64,000 nt of DNA from Flavobacteriales bacterium (GCA_020635825.1 JACJZA010000008.1:243787-307786); one strand, 5' to 3'. Positions 53,504-62,858 are shown, counted from the first letter of the stretch. Numbers and translations are program-made. The notes: generated from the letters alone by a model not told the origin.

Positions 53504-56500
53504 TGAAAAACTTTGCTGTCTATAATGCTTCTGCGGGTTCAGGTAAGACTTTTACATTGGTAAAAGAGTATTTGAAAATTGCTTTGGGAAGTGAAAATGA
53601 TGGGCAGTATAAGAATATTTTAGCCGTTACATTTACCAATAAAGCTGCTGCCGAAATGAAAGAAAGAGTCATTTCAGCATTGCAAGCTTTGTCAGGAAAA
53701 GCAAAATTAGAAGGAACCCCTAAACATTTACAACAATCACTTTTAATTTCAAAAGAAGAAGGTGGTTTAGGGATTAGTGCAGAAATTCTTCAAAACAGAA
53801 GTGAAAAAGTTTTGAAATCCATATTACACAACTACAGTAACTTTTCTATTGGAACCATAGATAAGTTTACCCATAAAGTCATTCGAACTTTTGCCCATGA
53901 CTTGCACTTACCTTTGAATTTTGACATAGAGTTAAATGAAAATGAAGTGTTGGATAAATCAATAGATATGTTGATCGCTCAAATTGGAGCAAATGAGAAA
54001 GTAACCAAACTGTTGATTGAATATGCAGAGAAAAAAGCTGATGATGAGCAAAGTTGGCACATAGAAAAAGATTTAAAAGATTTTTCGAAAAACTTACTCA
54101 AAGAAGATGGAGAGAAATATTTACAAACACTAAAAAACTTGACTGTTGATGATTTTGACAACATCAAAAATGACATTACAAAAGATGTAAAAGAGTTTGA
54201 AGAAAAAGTCAAATCTCTTTCAGAAAAAGTATTACAAGAAATTCAAAACAAAAGAATTGAAGAAGATAGTTTTTCACGAAGTTTTTATCCTGCCTATTGG
54301 AAAAAAGTACAGAAGTTTACTGACTTTTCGCCAACAGCAACCATGCTTAAAATTATAAATGGAGAGCAAAACTGGTATGCTCAAAAAGTAGATGCTCATC
54401 AAAAAGACTTGATTGATGCTCACGAGCAAGAGTTGATAGCTTGGTTTAATGATTTACAAGTTTTTTTAACCGAACATGAAAGTAATTATAGAATCAATCT
54501 ATTATTGATTAAGAACTTATACAACTTAGCAGTTTTAAATGAGATTGAAAAACTGATTGCTGAATACAAAAAAGAGAACAGCGTGTTGAGTATTTCCGAT
54601 TTTAATAAACGGATTGCTCAAATTGTAGCTTCTGAGCCTATGCCTTTTATATATGAGCGTTTGGGAGAACGATACCAACATTATTTAATTGACGAGTTTC
54701 AGGATACTTCTATTGTTCAATGGCACAATTTAATTCCTTTGGTAGATAATTCTCTGGCTGGAGGAAATTACAGTATGATCGTTGGAGATGCTAAACAAGC
54801 CATTTATCGTTTTCGTGGTGGAGAAGTAGAGCAAATCATTAAGTTGCCGAACATATACAATCACAACAACAATCAAATTTTATTGGAAAGGCAACAGGCT
54901 TTTATTAGAAACCACAGTCCTGAGGATTTAAAAGCCAATTATCGTTCAAAAGCTGAAATAGTTGATTTTAACAATCGTTTTTTCAACTTTATTTCCAATC
55001 ATTTGTCTGAAGATTATAAACACATTTACGAAAATTTAGCACAGGAATTTAATCCTGAAAATAAAGGAGGAGGAGTTGCTATTGATTTTATCGATACTGA
55101 GAATAATGATGAGTTTGATGAATTAACCTATCAAAAAATTACCGCAATTATTGAGGAAACAACTAATTCCAACAATCAATATAAACTAGAAGATATTGCC
55201 ATTTTAACACGCGACAATAAAAATGGTTCTGCCATTGCATCTGAATTGTTAGGAAAAGGTATCCCGGTAGTTTCATCTGAAAGCTTGTTGCTTAATAGCT
55301 CTAAAGAGGTTCAGTTTGTTCTGAATGTATTTCATTATTTAGCAAATCCAAATGAGGTATCCTTTCAGCTCCCTATTTTAAATTATTTAATCAATCATCA
55401 ATTTCAAGAAGATCAATTAATAGATGTTTATCAAGCTAAAAATGCTGAAACGCTTAATTATTATTTAGTTCAGAAAAACATCAGTATCGATTATCAAACA
55501 ATAGCCAATTATTCATTGTATGAGTTAACGGAATATATTATCAAGCATTTTGGATTAGATGGAGAAGTAAATATATACTTGCAATTTTTCTTAGATAAAG
55601 TACAAGAATATACCTCTCGTTTTGATAACTCGGTTATTAATTTTTTAGAATGGTGGAAAGCAAAAAGTGATAAATTTTCGGTGGTAATTCCTGATGGAAT
55701 TGATGCTGTAAAAGTAATGAGCATTCATAAATCGAAAGGGTTGGAATTTCCTGTGGTGATATATCCTTATGCGACATCAGAGAGTAAAAACACCGAGAAA
55801 TTTACCTGGATACAAGAAACTAATACGGAACAATTACCCGTAGCGATTGTTCCCATTATAAAAGAATTGCAACAAACAAAACTGGCTGATATTTATGATG
55901 CTGAAGAGAATAAATCAAAACTTGATTTGATTAATATCCTGTATGTGGCTTTAACACGACCTAAAGATAGATTGTATATTGTTTCAAAAGCTTATCACCC
56001 ACCTAAAAAAGAGAGTGAAAGCACTAAAATTTATACTAATATATTGTTGCAAATTTATTGCGATCAACATCCTGAAAACAAAAATGATCAAGGAACTTAT
56101 TCCTATGGAAGTTTTTTACCCAACCAAAATATAAACACAGATGATTTAGTGAATAGCAATGAAGAGTTTAAAGAGGTGGTTTATAACAATTGGCGAGATA
56201 AAATAGCGGTGAGTCTTCAAGCTCCTGAAAATTGGGAAGTTGAAAACCCTGAAACTGCTGCCGAACATGGTAAATTGATGCATCGAATTTTAGCCGAAAT
56301 TAAAACCCAAGAAGATGTAGAACTGGTCGTGTATCATTATTTTGTTGATGGAACCATTAACGAAGAAGAAGCGATAATGATTCAAACTGAAATTGACAGT
56401 TTGTTGAAAAATACTGCTATTGAAACTTTTTTTACTGAGTTTGAGGAGCTGAACAATGAAAGAGCCATTTTACTTCCCAATGGCGAAACATACCAACCAG

Positions 56501-56676
56501 ATAGAGTAATTAAAAAAGCTGGAAAAACTTATATTTTAGATTATAAAACCGGCCAAAAAGAAAAGCACCACGAAAAACAACTATTGAATTACCAAAGTAT
56601 TTTATTGCAAATGGGCTACCAAAATGTAAATAGTTATTTGTTGTACTTAAAAGATAAAGAGTTGGTGGAAATTTAA
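53503..56676 (+). CDS. AddA-like UvrD-family helicase-exonuclease
   Basis: 1057 residues. Superfamily 1 helicase: Walker A NASAGSGKTFTL near 8-19, Walker B LIDEFQDTS near 393-401, GDAKQAIYRFRGG near 427-439, NYRSKAEIV, and SIHKSKGLEFPVVIYP near 744-759. C-terminal PD-(D/E)XK nuclease of RecB type: QPDRVI and YILDYKTGQK near 1005-1025. This is the AddA subunit of the AddAB double-strand-break resection enzyme. No AddB gene is adjacent, so the partner is elsewhere. Its start overlaps the miaA stop. Confidence 0.92.
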   Translation: MKNFAVYNASAGSGKTFTLVKEYLKIALGSENDGQYKNILAVTFTNKAAAEMKERVISALQALSGKAKLEGTPKHLQQSLLISKEEGGLGISAEILQNRSEKVLKSILHNYSNFSIGTIDKFTHKVIRTFAHDLHLPLNFDIELNENEVLDKSIDMLIAQIGANEKVTKLLIEYAEKKADDEQSWHIEKDLKDFSKNLLKEDGEKYLQTLKNLTVDDFDNIKNDITKDVKEFEEKVKSLSEKVLQEIQNKRIEEDSFSRSFYPAYWKKVQKFTDFSPTATMLKIINGEQNWYAQKVDAHQKDLIDAHEQELIAWFNDLQVFLTEHESNYRINLLLIKNLYNLAVLNEIEKLIAEYKKENSVLSISDFNKRIAQIVASEPMPFIYERLGERYQHYLIDEFQDTSIVQWHNLIPLVDNSLAGGNYSMIVGDAKQAIYRFRGGEVEQIIKLPNIYNHNNNQILLERQQAFIRNHSPEDLKANYRSKAEIVDFNNRFFNFISNHLSEDYKHIYENLAQEFNPENKGGGVAIDFIDTENNDEFDELTYQKITAIIEETTNSNNQYKLEDIAILTRDNKNGSAIASELLGKGIPVVSSESLLLNSSKEVQFVLNVFHYLANPNEVSFQLPILNYLINHQFQEDQLIDVYQAKNAETLNYYLVQKNISIDYQTIANYSLYELTEYIIKHFGLDGEVNIYLQFFLDKVQEYTSRFDNSVINFLEWWKAKSDKFSVVIPDGIDAVKVMSIHKSKGLEFPVVIYPYATSESKNTEKFTWIQETNTEQLPVAIVPIIKELQQTKLADIYDAEENKSKLDLINILYVALTRPKDRLYIVSKAYHPPKKESESTKIYTNILLQIYCDQHPENKNDQGTYSYGSFLPNQNINTDDLVNSNEEFKEVVYNNWRDKIAVSLQAPENWEVENPETAAEHGKLMHRILAEIKTQEDVELVVYHYFVDGTINEEEAIMIQTEIDSLLKNTAIETFFTEFEELNNERAILLPNGETYQPDRVIKKAGKTYILDYKTGQKEKHHEKQLLNYQSILLQMGYQNVNSYLLYLKDKELVEI

Positions 56677-56752
56677 TTCATATAAGAAACCTTTTTACCA
56701 TTTTACCGTTTGTTGGTATTGGAAACCAATTTTTAACTTTTAATTTATCACT

Positions 56753-57805
56753 ATGAAAAAAAAATTACTCTTTATTATTACAATATTAACTACTGTTATT
56801 TTATCAAATCAATATTCACTAGCTCAATGTAGATTAACTACGGATTCTATAATAGCTGGGGATGAAATGACTAGACATTCTAATTATTTATATGATGGAT
56901 CTAATAGAATAGTTAAAATAGAATATATCGACTCTAATTCAACGATGGTAGGTGCTTATGATACAATTTATTATAATGGAAGCAATCAAATTATTAAATT
57001 AGAAAGATATTGGGTAGGTAATGCTATTCCTTCATATATAGGCATTTCTACATATAGTGGAAGTTTAATGACGAGATATGATGCAGCTGGTGATAATGGT
57101 AATGGGCCATGGACAATGAGTCATGATTTCTTTTACAATGGAAGTAATCAATTAACAGATATGGTATTAGATAATTCTAGTGTTAGTGGTCAACCAGAGG
57201 GGATGGCAGCAAGTTTCAGGAATATTCAGTGGACTGGAGGTAATCCTACTTATATTGAAATAGTTGGAGACTTAGGAGCAGGAATGGATACATTAGAATT
57301 AAATGCAACATATGATTCTAAAAATAATTTAGAACGATTAATGCCATTTAGTGAAGCTTCAGATGCTTTAAATCACTACTCAACCAATAATATTTTAGAA
57401 GTTACTTTTATTAATGATGAAATGATGGGTAATGCAGGAACATTAGCTCTACATAATGAATATACATATACAGTTGCAAACGAAGTAGAAACTTTACATC
57501 AATTCCCTGGGGTTTTTGAAGATAGAGATAGAACAACCCAATATAAATATATAGATTGTGTAGCTAGTGTAAATTCTTTCGATAAAGAAGTAAGTTTGAA
57601 AGTTTATCCTAATCCAGCTTCTGATTTTATTACTATAGAAACAGTAGATAAAATTTCAGAGATTAAGTTATTTAATCAAGTAGGGGAAGAAGTGTTGAAT
57701 ACAAAAGAATTAATCATAGATGTATCTGATTTTCCAATAGGTGTTTACTTTTTACAAGTAAGCACTTCAAAAGGAGTAAAAAGTCAAAGAGTAATTATCA
57801 AATAA
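56753..57805 (+). CDS. Secreted repeat protein with T9SS sorting domain
   Basis: 350 residues. Signal peptide about 1-24 (YSLAQ). Three or more YD/RHS-like repeats (YDGSNRIVKIEY, YNGSNQIIKLERY, YNGSNQLTDMVLD). C-terminal type A sorting domain: LKVYPNPASDFITIE, IKLFNQVGEEVLN, FPIGVYFLQVS, QRVIIK. Exported by T9SS. Function unknown; YD-like repeats suggest a carbohydrate-binding or structural surface protein. Ends at a bidirectional terminator. Confidence 0.85.
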   Translation: MKKKLLFIITILTTVILSNQYSLAQCRLTTDSIIAGDEMTRHSNYLYDGSNRIVKIEYIDSNSTMVGAYDTIYYNGSNQIIKLERYWVGNAIPSYIGISTYSGSLMTRYDAAGDNGNGPWTMSHDFFYNGSNQLTDMVLDNSSVSGQPEGMAASFRNIQWTGGNPTYIEIVGDLGAGMDTLELNATYDSKNNLERLMPFSEASDALNHYSTNNILEVTFINDEMMGNAGTLALHNEYTYTVANEVETLHQFPGVFEDRDRTTQYKYIDCVASVNSFDKEVSLKVYPNPASDFITIETVDKISEIKLFNQVGEEVLNTKELIIDVSDFPIGVYFLQVSTSKGVKSQRVIIK

Positions 57806-57820
57806 GCTCCAAACACGTAA

Positions 57821-57850
57821 AAAAAGCCTCGTTATTTACGAGGCTTTTTT
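57821..57850. terminator. Bidirectional terminator between 56753 and ctlX
   Basis: AAAAAGCCTCGT-TATTT-ACGAGGCTTTTT, a perfect 12-base stem flanked by A- and T-runs, overlapping the ctlX stop codon at 57849-57851. It serves both convergent genes. Confidence 0.9.
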
Positions 57851-58763
57851 ATGTATTTATCTCAGCCATCATACACCTTACACTCCCACCACCCAATTTT
57901 TCTATGGTAGGGATAGGAGAATGTAAAATCGCACAATGAGCCTCTATTTGTTGGATTTGTTCTTGAGTTAAACAACTGTGTGCATTAGAGCTCATTACCA
58001 AGTATTTTTTACCATTTTTAGCAGTCACATGTAACATATTCCCTGCAAAATGGGTTAACTGATTTTCTGTTAGTTCAATAATGGTTTTATTACTAACTGA
58101 TAATTGATTTGATATTTGCTTTCTTTCGTTATCATCATCGATACAATCTAGGCAAATTACAGCAAAGGTATCAGCAATACACATCATTACATTGGTATGG
58201 TAAATAGCTTTTCGCTGTTGATTAACAGTTTGATTGGCTGTAAATGCAATTGCTTTGTAATTGAAATCATCACAAAATATTTCTAGTAATTTGTTATTTG
58301 AACGCTCCGATAAAGCACAATAAGCAATTTTATTTTGTCTGTCTAAAACTAAGCTTCCGGTTCCTTCCAGAAATAACAAATCTTTTTCGTAAGGTGAGTA
58401 ATCCACAATTTTATTAATTGAGAAACCATTTTGTTTGACAAAGCCTAATACACTTTTTCTACGTTCTAATCTTCTATTAGGAGCAAACATAGGGTAGAGG
58501 GCAACAGTTTCATTTTCATGAAAAGAAATCCAGTTGTTTGGAAAATGAGCATCGGGTGTGTCTAATTGGTCGGTTATTTGGTAAACCAACACCTCAATAT
58601 CTGCTTCTTTAAGCACCCTAACTAAATTGTCAAACTCTTTAGTAGCAAGTGTTTGATAATCATGGTTTTTGATATCAACTTGTTGGTAATAATTATTAGA
58701 AGCGGTCTCTTCGTTGGAGCGAATTTGATGGGGGCGGATAAGAAGAAGGATACTAGTGTTCAT
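57849..58763 (-). CDS. ctlX: Citrulline-utilisation hydrolase CtlX (amidinotransferase family)
   Basis: 304 residues, guanidino-group-modifying fold. Motifs: LIRPHQIRSNEETASNNYYQ near 8-27, FPNNWISFHENE near 75-86, HTNVMMCIADTFAVICLD near 190-207, and SNAHSCLTQEQ near 258-268 with GGGSVRCMMAEI at the C-terminus carrying the catalytic Cys. Hydrolyses citrulline to ornithine and carbamate products, according to what is known for the CtlX group. Not linked to other arginine genes here. Confidence 0.85.
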   Translation of the reverse strand: MNTSILLLIRPHQIRSNEETASNNYYQQVDIKNHDYQTLATKEFDNLVRVLKEADIEVLVYQITDQLDTPDAHFPNNWISFHENETVALYPMFAPNRRLERRKSVLGFVKQNGFSINKIVDYSPYEKDLLFLEGTGSLVLDRQNKIAYCALSERSNNKLLEIFCDDFNYKAIAFTANQTVNQQRKAIYHTNVMMCIADTFAVICLDCIDDDNERKQISNQLSVSNKTIIELTENQLTHFAGNMLHVTAKNGKKYLVMSSNAHSCLTQEQIQQIEAHCAILHSPIPTIEKLGGGSVRCMMAEINT

Positions 58764-58766
58764 CTC

Positions 58767-58798
58767 AAAAAAAGAAGCGAAGTTTAATACTTCGCTTC
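58767..58798 (-). terminator. Terminator after the DUF3127 gene
   Basis: GAAGCGAAGT / ACTTCGCTTC, a perfect 10-base stem with a five-base loop; on the minus strand it is followed by seven T residues (58773-58767). It stops transcripts of the DUF3127 gene before ctlX. Confidence 0.88.
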
Positions 58799-58810
58799 AA
58801 TTAAAAATAT

Positions 58811-59173
58811 TTAGAAAGGCAAATCATCTTCTTCACTGTCTGCTATTGGCGCATCAGACATGGTTGGGGCAGCTCCGGTACCTTGTTCAAATTGTGAACT
58901 TCCGCTAATTTTCCAAGCATCTAAGTTGTGGTAGTATTTTCCGTTAAATTCTCTTGAAGAAACATTAAACGCTACTTCTACCTCTTGTCCTTCACCAAAG
59001 TTTCTCAACATGTTTATTTTATCTTCACCAAAAAGACTGAAACAAATTTCCGGATTGTACTGGTCGCCAGTATCAATTACAAAACTTTGTTTTTTCCATT
59101 CTTTACCAGCTTTACTGGTTCCTGTTTCCATTGATAATACTTTTGATATTCTTCCTTTTACTACTAAACTCAT
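58811..59173 (-). CDS. DUF3127 protein with SSB-like acidic tail
   Basis: 120 residues. A single OB-like domain (about 3-95, with FVIDTGDQYNPEICFSLFGEDKI and NGKYYHNLDAWKI), a short Gly/Ser/Thr/Pro linker and an acidic C-terminal end, EEDDLPF. The tip resembles the DDDIPF tail through which single-stranded DNA-binding protein recruits repair enzymes. DUF3127 proteins are otherwise of unknown function; the fold and tail suggest a nucleic-acid-binding role. Monocistronic: its own terminator follows it. Confidence 0.85.
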   Translation of the reverse strand: MSLVVKGRISKVLSMETGTSKAGKEWKKQSFVIDTGDQYNPEICFSLFGEDKINMLRNFGEGQEVEVAFNVSSREFNGKYYHNLDAWKISGSSQFEQGTGAAPTMSDAPIADSEEDDLPF

Positions 59174-59268
59174 GTGACTTAATTTTTTTTGAATAAAAAC
59201 AAACTTAACTAACCCGTTTGGCTTGAATAAATTTTAAGAAAGAAACTTTTAAACATTTAACTGACAAT

Positions 59269-60759
59269 TTAAATGTTGATACCCAGTACAAATTCAGCTA
59301 GGAGGTAAAATACAAAAGTAACAACTATTATTCCTAAAAAATTAAAGAGAATACCAGCTCTCACCATTTGTTTGATTTTTACATACCCACTACCAAAAAT
59401 AATGGCTTGTGTTGGTGAGGCAACCGGCATCATAAATGCACAACTTGCTGATAATGTGGCGGGAATCATTAATATTCGTGGGTCAACTCCAAGAACGACA
59501 CTTGCTTTTGCCAAAATAGGCAATACCAAATTAGTAGTGGCTGTATTGGAAGTTATTTCCGTTAAAAAAGTCAAAACCAAACAAACCACAATAACTAAAA
59601 TAATAGGAGAGGAGATGTTTACATGATTAAACAAATTACCTATTACGGTTGATAATCCTGAACTCTCAAAGCCTCCTGCTAAAGCAAAACCACCACCAAA
59701 TAAAAAGAGAATTCCCCAAGGTAAATCTTTCAGATCTTCCCATTTTAGTAAAGTTTCCTTTTTCCTTCTTTTTGAAGGTATCATAAATAATAATGAAGCA
59801 GTTCCAATGGCTATGCTGGCATCTGTCACCATTTTTAAGTCGAATAAACTTCTCCATCCCTTAATGGTATGATTATCGCTAATGGTGATGTCAGCTCCCG
59901 TTAACCATAGTAAAATAGCTAAGCCAAAAACAACACCTGCCATCAATTCATCTTGTTTTATTTTACCTAGCTGTTTAATTTCATTTTTAATGATTTGTTT
60001 ACTTTCAAAAAGTTTGTATTTGGGCATTCGAAAAATTACTTTACTTAATAACAACCATCCGGTAAATAAAAAAACAATAGAAATGGGTAGTCCCAACATC
60101 ATCCATTGTGTAAAACTTACTTTAGATAGTTCAGGAAAAGTGGTGTGATACATTTCCATAAAAACCATGTTGGGTGGTGTGCCAATTAATGTGGCCATTC
60201 CTCCAATATCTGCAGAATAAGCAATAGCTAACATCAAACTGACAGCTAACTTGCTTACCTGTTTGTCATCTTGATGATTATGTTTGATTTGCTCAATAAT
60301 AGAAATAGCAATTGGCATCATCACAATAACCGAAGAAGTATTGGAAATCCACATGCTTAAAAACCCTGTAGTAATCATAAATCCTAGAACTAGTTTTCCG
60401 GGTTCAGTACCTATAATGTTTAAAATATGAAGGGCAATTCTTTTGTGTAAATTACTAACTTGTAAGGCTTTGGCGAGAATCATTCCGCCTAAAAACAAAA
60501 AAATCATGTCTTTGCCATAAAAGGAAGCAGTAGATTTTGCATCTAATATCCCAAACACAGGAAATAAAATGAGAGGAAGTAAGGATGTAACCGGAATGGG
60601 TAATAGTTCAAATATCCAACACATAGCCATTACTACAACAATAACAGCCATAATAGGCGCTTGTTCTAATTCGGTTGGGACTAACCAATAGATGAATCCA
60701 GCTAAAAGAAAAGTAACAATAGCCAAAAAGGTTTTTTTACTATTTGAAATTACTCTCAC
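59269..60759 (-). CDS. SLC13/DASS-family sodium:carboxylate or sulfate symporter
   Basis: 496 residues, about 11 membrane helices. Motifs: ALQVSNLHKRIALHILNI and the first TSNTSSVIVMMP-type sodium/substrate motif near 140-152 (SNTSSV), IAYSADIGGMATLIGTPPN near 178-196, and the second motif TSNTATTNLVLP near 403-414. These are the two SNT sites of the CitT/NaDC fold. Substrate probably C4-dicarboxylate, citrate or sulfate; not decidable from sequence. The start is GTG, overlapping the cdaA stop (GTGA). Confidence 0.92.
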   Translation of the reverse strand: MRVISNSKKTFLAIVTFLLAGFIYWLVPTELEQAPIMAVIVVVMAMCWIFELLPIPVTSLLPLILFPVFGILDAKSTASFYGKDMIFLFLGGMILAKALQVSNLHKRIALHILNIIGTEPGKLVLGFMITTGFLSMWISNTSSVIVMMPIAISIIEQIKHNHQDDKQVSKLAVSLMLAIAYSADIGGMATLIGTPPNMVFMEMYHTTFPELSKVSFTQWMMLGLPISIVFLFTGWLLLSKVIFRMPKYKLFESKQIIKNEIKQLGKIKQDELMAGVVFGLAILLWLTGADITISDNHTIKGWRSLFDLKMVTDASIAIGTASLLFMIPSKRRKKETLLKWEDLKDLPWGILFLFGGGFALAGGFESSGLSTVIGNLFNHVNISSPIILVIVVCLVLTFLTEITSNTATTNLVLPILAKASVVLGVDPRILMIPATLSASCAFMMPVASPTQAIIFGSGYVKIKQMVRAGILFNFLGIIVVTFVFYLLAEFVLGINI

Positions 60760-61538
60760 AGTTCTTTTAAAATCAATTGTTCCAATTCTTCAGTGCTAAT
60801 ATTGTGTTGAATTTCTCCTTTTTTACTGAATGAAATTTTTCCTGTTTCTTCAGAAATAATGATGGCAATAGCTTGAGAAATTTCCGTAATTCCTGCAGCA
60901 GAACGGTGTCTTAATCCAAAATGAGGAGGAAAAGATTGGTTGTCTGAAACAGGTAAAATACAACGAGCTGCTTTTATTTCATTATTTTCGATAATTACAC
61001 CTCCATCATGTAGCGGACTGTTTTTAAAGAAGATATTTTCTAATAATGATTCCGATATTTTTGCACCTATTTTTTCACCTGAAGTAATATAAAGTTTAAG
61101 TTCAGAGTGTAAATCAATAATTATTAAAGCTCCCGTTTTTGTTTTAGATAAATTTTTAGTGGCTTTGATAATAGGAGTAATGTGAAGTTCTTTTTTCTGA
61201 ACATCTTTTACTTGAAGCCAACTAAACCATTTCTTATTTTTGGTAAAAAATCGGTTGTTTCCAATCAATAATAAAAACCTTCTGATTTCTTGTTGAAAAA
61301 CGATGATGAGCGCTAAAACTCCCACACCAATAAACTGCCCTAGGATTTCACTCAATAATTCCATCTTAAAAGCTTCAGCAATTTTCCAGAAAAGATAAAT
61401 AGCCAAAATGCCTAAAAAAATACGAATGGCAACGGTTCCTTTTACCAATTTGTACAATTGATACATGATGATAGATACAATTAGTATATCCACTACATCT
61501 AGCCAACGTACAGTGATAAAAGCGAGTTGATTAAGCAT
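60756..61538 (-). CDS. cdaA: Diadenylate cyclase CdaA
   Basis: Makes the second messenger c-di-AMP from two ATP. 260 residues. Three N-terminal membrane helices (about 12-28, 38-55 and 66-83), a coiled-coil linker, then the DAC domain with DGG at 178-180 and GLRHRSAAG at 208-216, the two catalytic signatures. The stop overlaps the SLC13 transporter start by four bases. A terminator 38 bases upstream separates it from rplT. The usual regulator CdaR is not adjacent. Confidence 0.95.
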   Translation of the reverse strand: MLNQLAFITVRWLDVVDILIVSIIMYQLYKLVKGTVAIRIFLGILAIYLFWKIAEAFKMELLSEILGQFIGVGVLALIIVFQQEIRRFLLLIGNNRFFTKNKKWFSWLQVKDVQKKELHITPIIKATKNLSKTKTGALIIIDLHSELKLYITSGEKIGAKISESLLENIFFKNSPLHDGGVIIENNEIKAARCILPVSDNQSFPPHFGLRHRSAAGITEISQAIAIIISEETGKISFSKKGEIQHNISTEELEQLILKEL

Positions 61539-61575
61539 GTATCAAATGTAGTATTTTAAAAGAAATGACAGAAAT

Positions 61576-61608
61576 AAAAAAAGCCACACAAAATGCGTGG
61601 CTTTTTTT
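61576..61608 (-). terminator. Terminator after rplT
   Basis: AAAAAAAGCCAC / GTGGCTTTTTTT around a nine-base loop with an inner C-G pair. On the minus strand it ends in seven T residues. It closes the thrS-infC-rpmI-rplT operon, 18 bases after the rplT stop, and separates it from cdaA. Confidence 0.88.
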
Positions 61609-61626
61609 GAATTTATGAAAACTGTA

Positions 61627-61974
61627 TTATTTTTTTACAGAATCGATAACAGCTTTAAAAGCTTCTGGGTGATTCATTGCTAAATCAGCTAACACTTTTC
61701 TGTTTAACTGAATATCTTTTTTAGCTAATTCGCCCATAAATTTAGAGTAAGACATTCCGTGTAATCTTGCTCCTGCATTAATTCTTTGAATCCATAAAGC
61801 TCTGAAATTTCTTTTCTTTTGCTTTCTTCCTGAATATGCATAAACACCTGCTTTTTCAACAGCATTTTTTGCTACTGTCCAAACATTTTTTCTTCTACCA
61901 AAGTAACCTTTGGCTTGCTTCATTACTTTTTTACGTCTTGCTCTAGCTGCTACTGCATTTACTGATCTTGGCAT
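61627..61974 (-). CDS. rplT: 50S ribosomal protein L20
   Basis: 115 residues, normal. N-terminus MPRSVNAVAARARRKKVMKQ and the QRINAGARLHGMSYSKFMG motif near 69-87 are diagnostic. Assembles early on 23S rRNA; in E. coli it represses its own operon by binding the leader mRNA. The gap to rpmI here (61975-62084, 110 bases) is large for an operon and could hold such a control structure, but I see no strong fold. Confidence 0.97.
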   Translation of the reverse strand: MPRSVNAVAARARRKKVMKQAKGYFGRRKNVWTVAKNAVEKAGVYAYSGRKQKKRNFRALWIQRINAGARLHGMSYSKFMGELAKKDIQLNRKVLADLAMNHPEAFKAVIDSVKK

Positions 61975-62084
61975 AATTTTAACGTTTTTTGATAGTTAGT
62001 GTCACTTTTTGTGAGCTTAAAACTAAATACCTGGTTTTTACATTTTTTAATTTTACGATAACCGATTTAAGGTAAACAAATCAA

Positions 62085-62279
62085 TTAGATAGCTAATTGT
62101 AACTTAACATTTTTCTCATCAGAAGGGTGTACTGTACCCATTTTTGTTAAGTTTCGCTTTTGTTTAGTCGTTTTCTTAGTTAAGATGTGACTTTTAAAAG
62201 CATGTTTCCTTTTAATTTTTCCGGTACCAGTCAATCGGAATCTTTTTTTCGCACTGGAACCAGTTTTCATTTTTGGCAT
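62085..62279 (-). CDS. rpmI: 50S ribosomal protein L35
   Basis: 64 residues, normal. Starts MPKMKTGSSAKKRFRLTGTG, ends HPSDEKNVKLQLAI. Between infC (24 bases) and rplT. No Shine-Dalgarno before its ATG, in contrast to infC. Confidence 0.97.
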   Translation of the reverse strand: MPKMKTGSSAKKRFRLTGTGKIKRKHAFKSHILTKKTTKQKRNLTKMGTVHPSDEKNVKLQLAI

Positions 62280-62303
62280 ACTTACTTATTTATTAATTAT
62301 TAT

Positions 62304-62858
62304 TTACTTTTTCTTTTTAGGTGCTAACATCATAATCATTTTCTTCCCTTCAAGCTTTGGTAGAGATTCTACTGTAGCTATTTCTTCTAATGCTTGCGCC
62401 ATTTTTAACAATAAAATTTCCCCTCTATCCTTAAACACAATGGTACGACCTTTAAAAAACACGAAAGCTTTTACTTTAGAACCTTCGGTAATGAATTTTT
62501 CAGCGTGTTTTAATTTAAACTCAAAGTCGTGGTCATCTGTATTGGGTCCAAAACGGATTTCTTTTACGACAACTTTTACGGCTTTCGCTTTAATTTCTTT
62601 TTGTTTCTTTTTTTGATCGTATAAAAACTTTTTATAATCTATAATTTTACAAACGGGTGGATTAGCGTTTGGAGAAATCTCCACTAAATCTAATTCCATT
62701 TGTTGAGCCATTTCCAATGCTTTTGCAATGGGATATACATTGGGCTCAACGCCATCGGCAATAACCCTTACTTCTTTAGCGAAGATGCGCTCATTAATTT
62801 TGTGCTCATCTTCTCTTTTTCTGTCAAATCGACCTCTGTTATCAAATCTTTTAGCTAT
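62304..62858 (-). CDS. infC: Translation initiation factor IF-3, with a non-ATG start (ATA)
   Basis: 184 residues from ATA at 62858-62856. The ATG at 62717 would remove 47 residues of the N-terminal domain (INERIFAKEVRVIADG). A TAG stop in the same frame lies just upstream of ATA, and no ATG, GTG or TTG precedes the conserved region, so a rare start is unavoidable; ATA is first in frame and has a perfect AAGGAGG seven bases upstream. infC with AUU/AUA-type starts is known in other bacteria, where IF3 represses its own translation by rejecting non-canonical codons. The C-terminal domain is normal (KIDYKKFLYDQKKKQKE, FFKGRTIVFKDRGE). Confidence 0.93.
   Translation of the reverse strand: MAKRFDNRGRFDRKREDEHKINERIFAKEVRVIADGVEPNVYPIAKALEMAQQMELDLVEISPNANPPVCKIIDYKKFLYDQKKKQKEIKAKAVKVVVKEIRFGPNTDDHDFEFKLKHAEKFITEGSKVKAFVFFKGRTIVFKDRGEILLLKMAQALEEIATVESLPKLEGKKMIMMLAPKKKK

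Noticed and set aside
62304..62717. IF-3 starting at ATG 62717
   Set aside because: Removes 47 residues of the conserved N-terminal domain although the reading frame continues upstream to a perfect Shine-Dalgarno.
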